Source of the DNA: CAYRSS01 sp964426945
GTDB taxonomy: Bacteria > Planctomycetota > Phycisphaerae > UBA1845
NCBI GenBank assembly: GCA_964426945.1
Contig: CAYRSS010000004.1
Coordinates: 1 to 64,000 of the forward strand
Length of the DNA stretch: 64,000 nt
Reading direction: 5' to 3'
The position numbers and the translations under genes are program-made. Within the stretch, counting starts at the first letter, position 1. Every line of letters starts with the position of its first letter. The notes beneath the pieces were generated by a model. The model worked only from the letters and a program-made list of their open reading frames with translations, did not search any database and was not told the DNA's origin. Positions 63,701 through 64,000 of this stretch are shown here, one piece after another.

Positions 63701-64000
63701 ATCGGGGCCGTCGCCGGCCGCATTCAGGCCGCTGCCGTTCTGGTAGTTCGGCAGGGCGCTGCAGGCGCCGATGTTGGCGGAAACCTGGCCGCGGTCGGCC
63801 GCGTTGATGACGCCGTTGCCGTCGAGGTCGAACTGGCAGATCAGGTCATCGGCGGTCTGGCCGATGTTGGCCGAAATCTGACCGCGGTCAGCGGCATTGA
63901 CGACGCCGTTGGCGTCGGTGTCCGCGAAGCAGGTCGCGCCGGTGAGGGCGGTCAGGTCGCAGACGTAGCCGCCGCAGCCGTTGGGCAGCGTCTCGGTGCA
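60734..64000 (-). CDS. Secreted Cys-rich repeat protein with dockerin-like, MAM-like and GEVED domains; N terminus outside the window
   Basis: 1088 codons are visible and the frame stays open to the right edge, so the start lies beyond. Order from the N-terminal side: two calcium-loop repeats, DTDANGVVNAADRG and DLDGNGVINAADRG (63919-63767). Eight copies of a Cys-rich unit, G-A-C-C ... C ... C ... G-x-Y-x-G-x-x-T-x-C ... C, of about 40 residues follow through the protein. Two related domains open NDLCDDAVSL and NDLCEDARPL, both with QVVGDGT, NDDA and SRFSWCT. A MAM-like segment (ETFEAGMGGW ... DDIGVGE) precedes the last GACC unit. The GEVED domain near the C terminus ends FGEAEDYTVNV. It is presumably exported and disulfide-bonded, with an adhesion or surface role (inference). 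An intrinsic terminator follows the stop. Confidence 0.8.
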   Translation of the reverse strand, partial: CTETLPNGCGGYVCDLTALTGATCFADTDANGVVNAADRGQISANIGQTADDLICQFDLDGNGVINAADRGQVSANIGACSALPNYQNGSGLNAAGDGPDPRFPGGGGDFHGVGTTCAETVCGGACCDPDTGACADVMNEGECTGLGGVYQGNGSVCTAGLCPIPPTGNDLCDDAVSLTAGGASHTADNTAATDDAIAACGTTATPNQGIWYQVVGDGTTYTVDTCLAGTNYDTMVNVWCNDCDDLFCVGGNDDAVGAPPECALGTLNRKSRFSWCTTPGQLYTIMVGGFSATFGVSEVRVTTDALTCGSPVGCAPPTGACCTDDAGACTVVSAAMCSGMGGIYRGDGTDCETTECVGACCTGGGACAISREATCDDALGTYIGDGTDCDPNPCALGACCTDDGACNDVSGDDCALAGGRYSGDATTCANVVCEPVGACCNDQLCSEGFRDDCLAGLGSFLGEGTECTGAPCERGACCQGDTCTVEKPDDCATLLGEYQGAATTCDPNPCVDNDLCEDARPLSIPGSDADTTTTATDEVPALTCTVSSPNQARWYQVVGDGTTFTVSTCDPGTTFDTMVQVWCGNCVDPICIGGNDDAAGSPGDPTCILSGGTVHRRSRFSWCTELGEVYLIAVGGFSTTVGDYVVTVSSNATTCTGANACDNDGACCLDSETCVSSTPNACANMGGSFRGVGSDCGTQDCSSNCLTCPSPVATYPYLETFEAGMGGWVDTGTTTFDWIRDSGGTPSTGTGPNVDHTLGTAAGFYMYTEASTGTAGFVDTLEGPCFDISGLAEPELRFWYHMFGTAAGMGFLRVDVSDDGCFNWTTVALFDGPQQVAQADPWLEAVIDLSTFGDVINIRFVGSKDTSFEGDMAIDDIGVGEAGAPPPMGACCQGEFLCTDGTAAECAVAGGTYQGDNTECSTTVCPPCTECAVSYTNCGVGVADDCMDNVTFNTINNTTVAEACPSSYGDYTAISTDVERGQTYAISVQVNNNCDGSGPWNQFAKVWIDWNQNCAFEASEATDLGSTGAVALPPPLTANITVPLDAELGETTMRVIEQFSASPATACSPTSTTFGEAEDYTVNVLPAP

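Overview
The window is G+C-rich, densely packed bacterial chromosome. Gene content points to the Planctomycetota, most likely a Phycisphaerae-like lineage (inference). The signs are dockerin-type calcium repeats on secreted proteins (8657-11038 and the protein running off the right edge), an eight-copy GACC Cys-rich repeat protein with a GEVED domain, an ASPIC/UnbV FG-GAP protein paired with a multiheme cytochrome, a Ser/Thr kinase with an anti-sigma-type zinc finger, a DUF2723 glycosyltransferase, DUF3592 and zinc-ribbon membrane proteins, and a bifunctional-nuclease-domain protein. No phage, transposase, integrase, CRISPR array, rRNA or replication origin was seen. One tRNA gene, tRNA-Glu(UUC), is present.

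Layout. 1-8605: 3' part of a membrane glycosyltransferase, a tyrosine phenol-lyase, a STAS protein, a secreted beta-helix protein, a dicarboxylate/amino-acid symporter, a WaaP-like kinase, an M29 aminopeptidase and a HEAT-like protein. 8657-15977: a secreted M1 aminopeptidase with a dockerin tail, then a coupled pair, an ASPIC/UnbV protein and a membrane-anchored multiheme cytochrome with TPRs. 16317-25179: a DUF3592 protein, tRNA-Glu, a small membrane protein coupled to PolX, two tandem zinc-ribbon membrane paralogues flanked by two copies of a 170-bp inverted-repeat element, an ECF sigma/anti-sigma pair and a hybrid-free histidine kinase. 25262-36716: metabolic and envelope genes (a degenerate GHMP kinase, BFN, PanB, a periplasmic binding protein, a YyaL-type thioredoxin protein, a PPIase lipoprotein, a cytochrome lipoprotein, an OprB porin, two GNAT-type proteins). 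36744-44623: a five-gene, tightly overlapping leftward operon for an uronate-type polysaccharide (bi-domain oxidoreductase, alpha/alpha-toroid protein, formyltransferase, heparinase II/III-like lyase, DUF2723 glycosyltransferase). 44804-53028: a HAD phosphatase, an HHE protein, the Ser/Thr kinase, an ArsC-like/lipoprotein/queE operon and an unlinked trpE. 53029-60455: a GT2-GT4 fusion glycosyltransferase, and opposite it an operon of an ABC ATPase, an FtsX-like permease, a metallo-beta-lactamase hydrolase and a GT2. 60734-64000: the Cys-rich surface protein (5' end outside).

The most unusual layer is non-coding. Intergenic regions hold two kinds of repeat. The first is small hairpins, several with a GGA triloop and often preceded by GTAGCC, at 848-891, 11100-11118, 48470-48640 and 50829-50843. 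The second is larger elements whose two arms are made of short-period repeats in inverted orientation around a unique core, at 19807-19976, 21887-22055, 50731-51157, 52700-52883 and 60503-60633, with a probable single arm at 1-34 that lies inside an open reading frame. Arm sequences differ between loci but the architecture is the same.

Functions come from reading motifs in the translated sequence and from general family knowledge; no database search was run. Starts were chosen from ribosome binding sites, overlaps and the onset of family homology.
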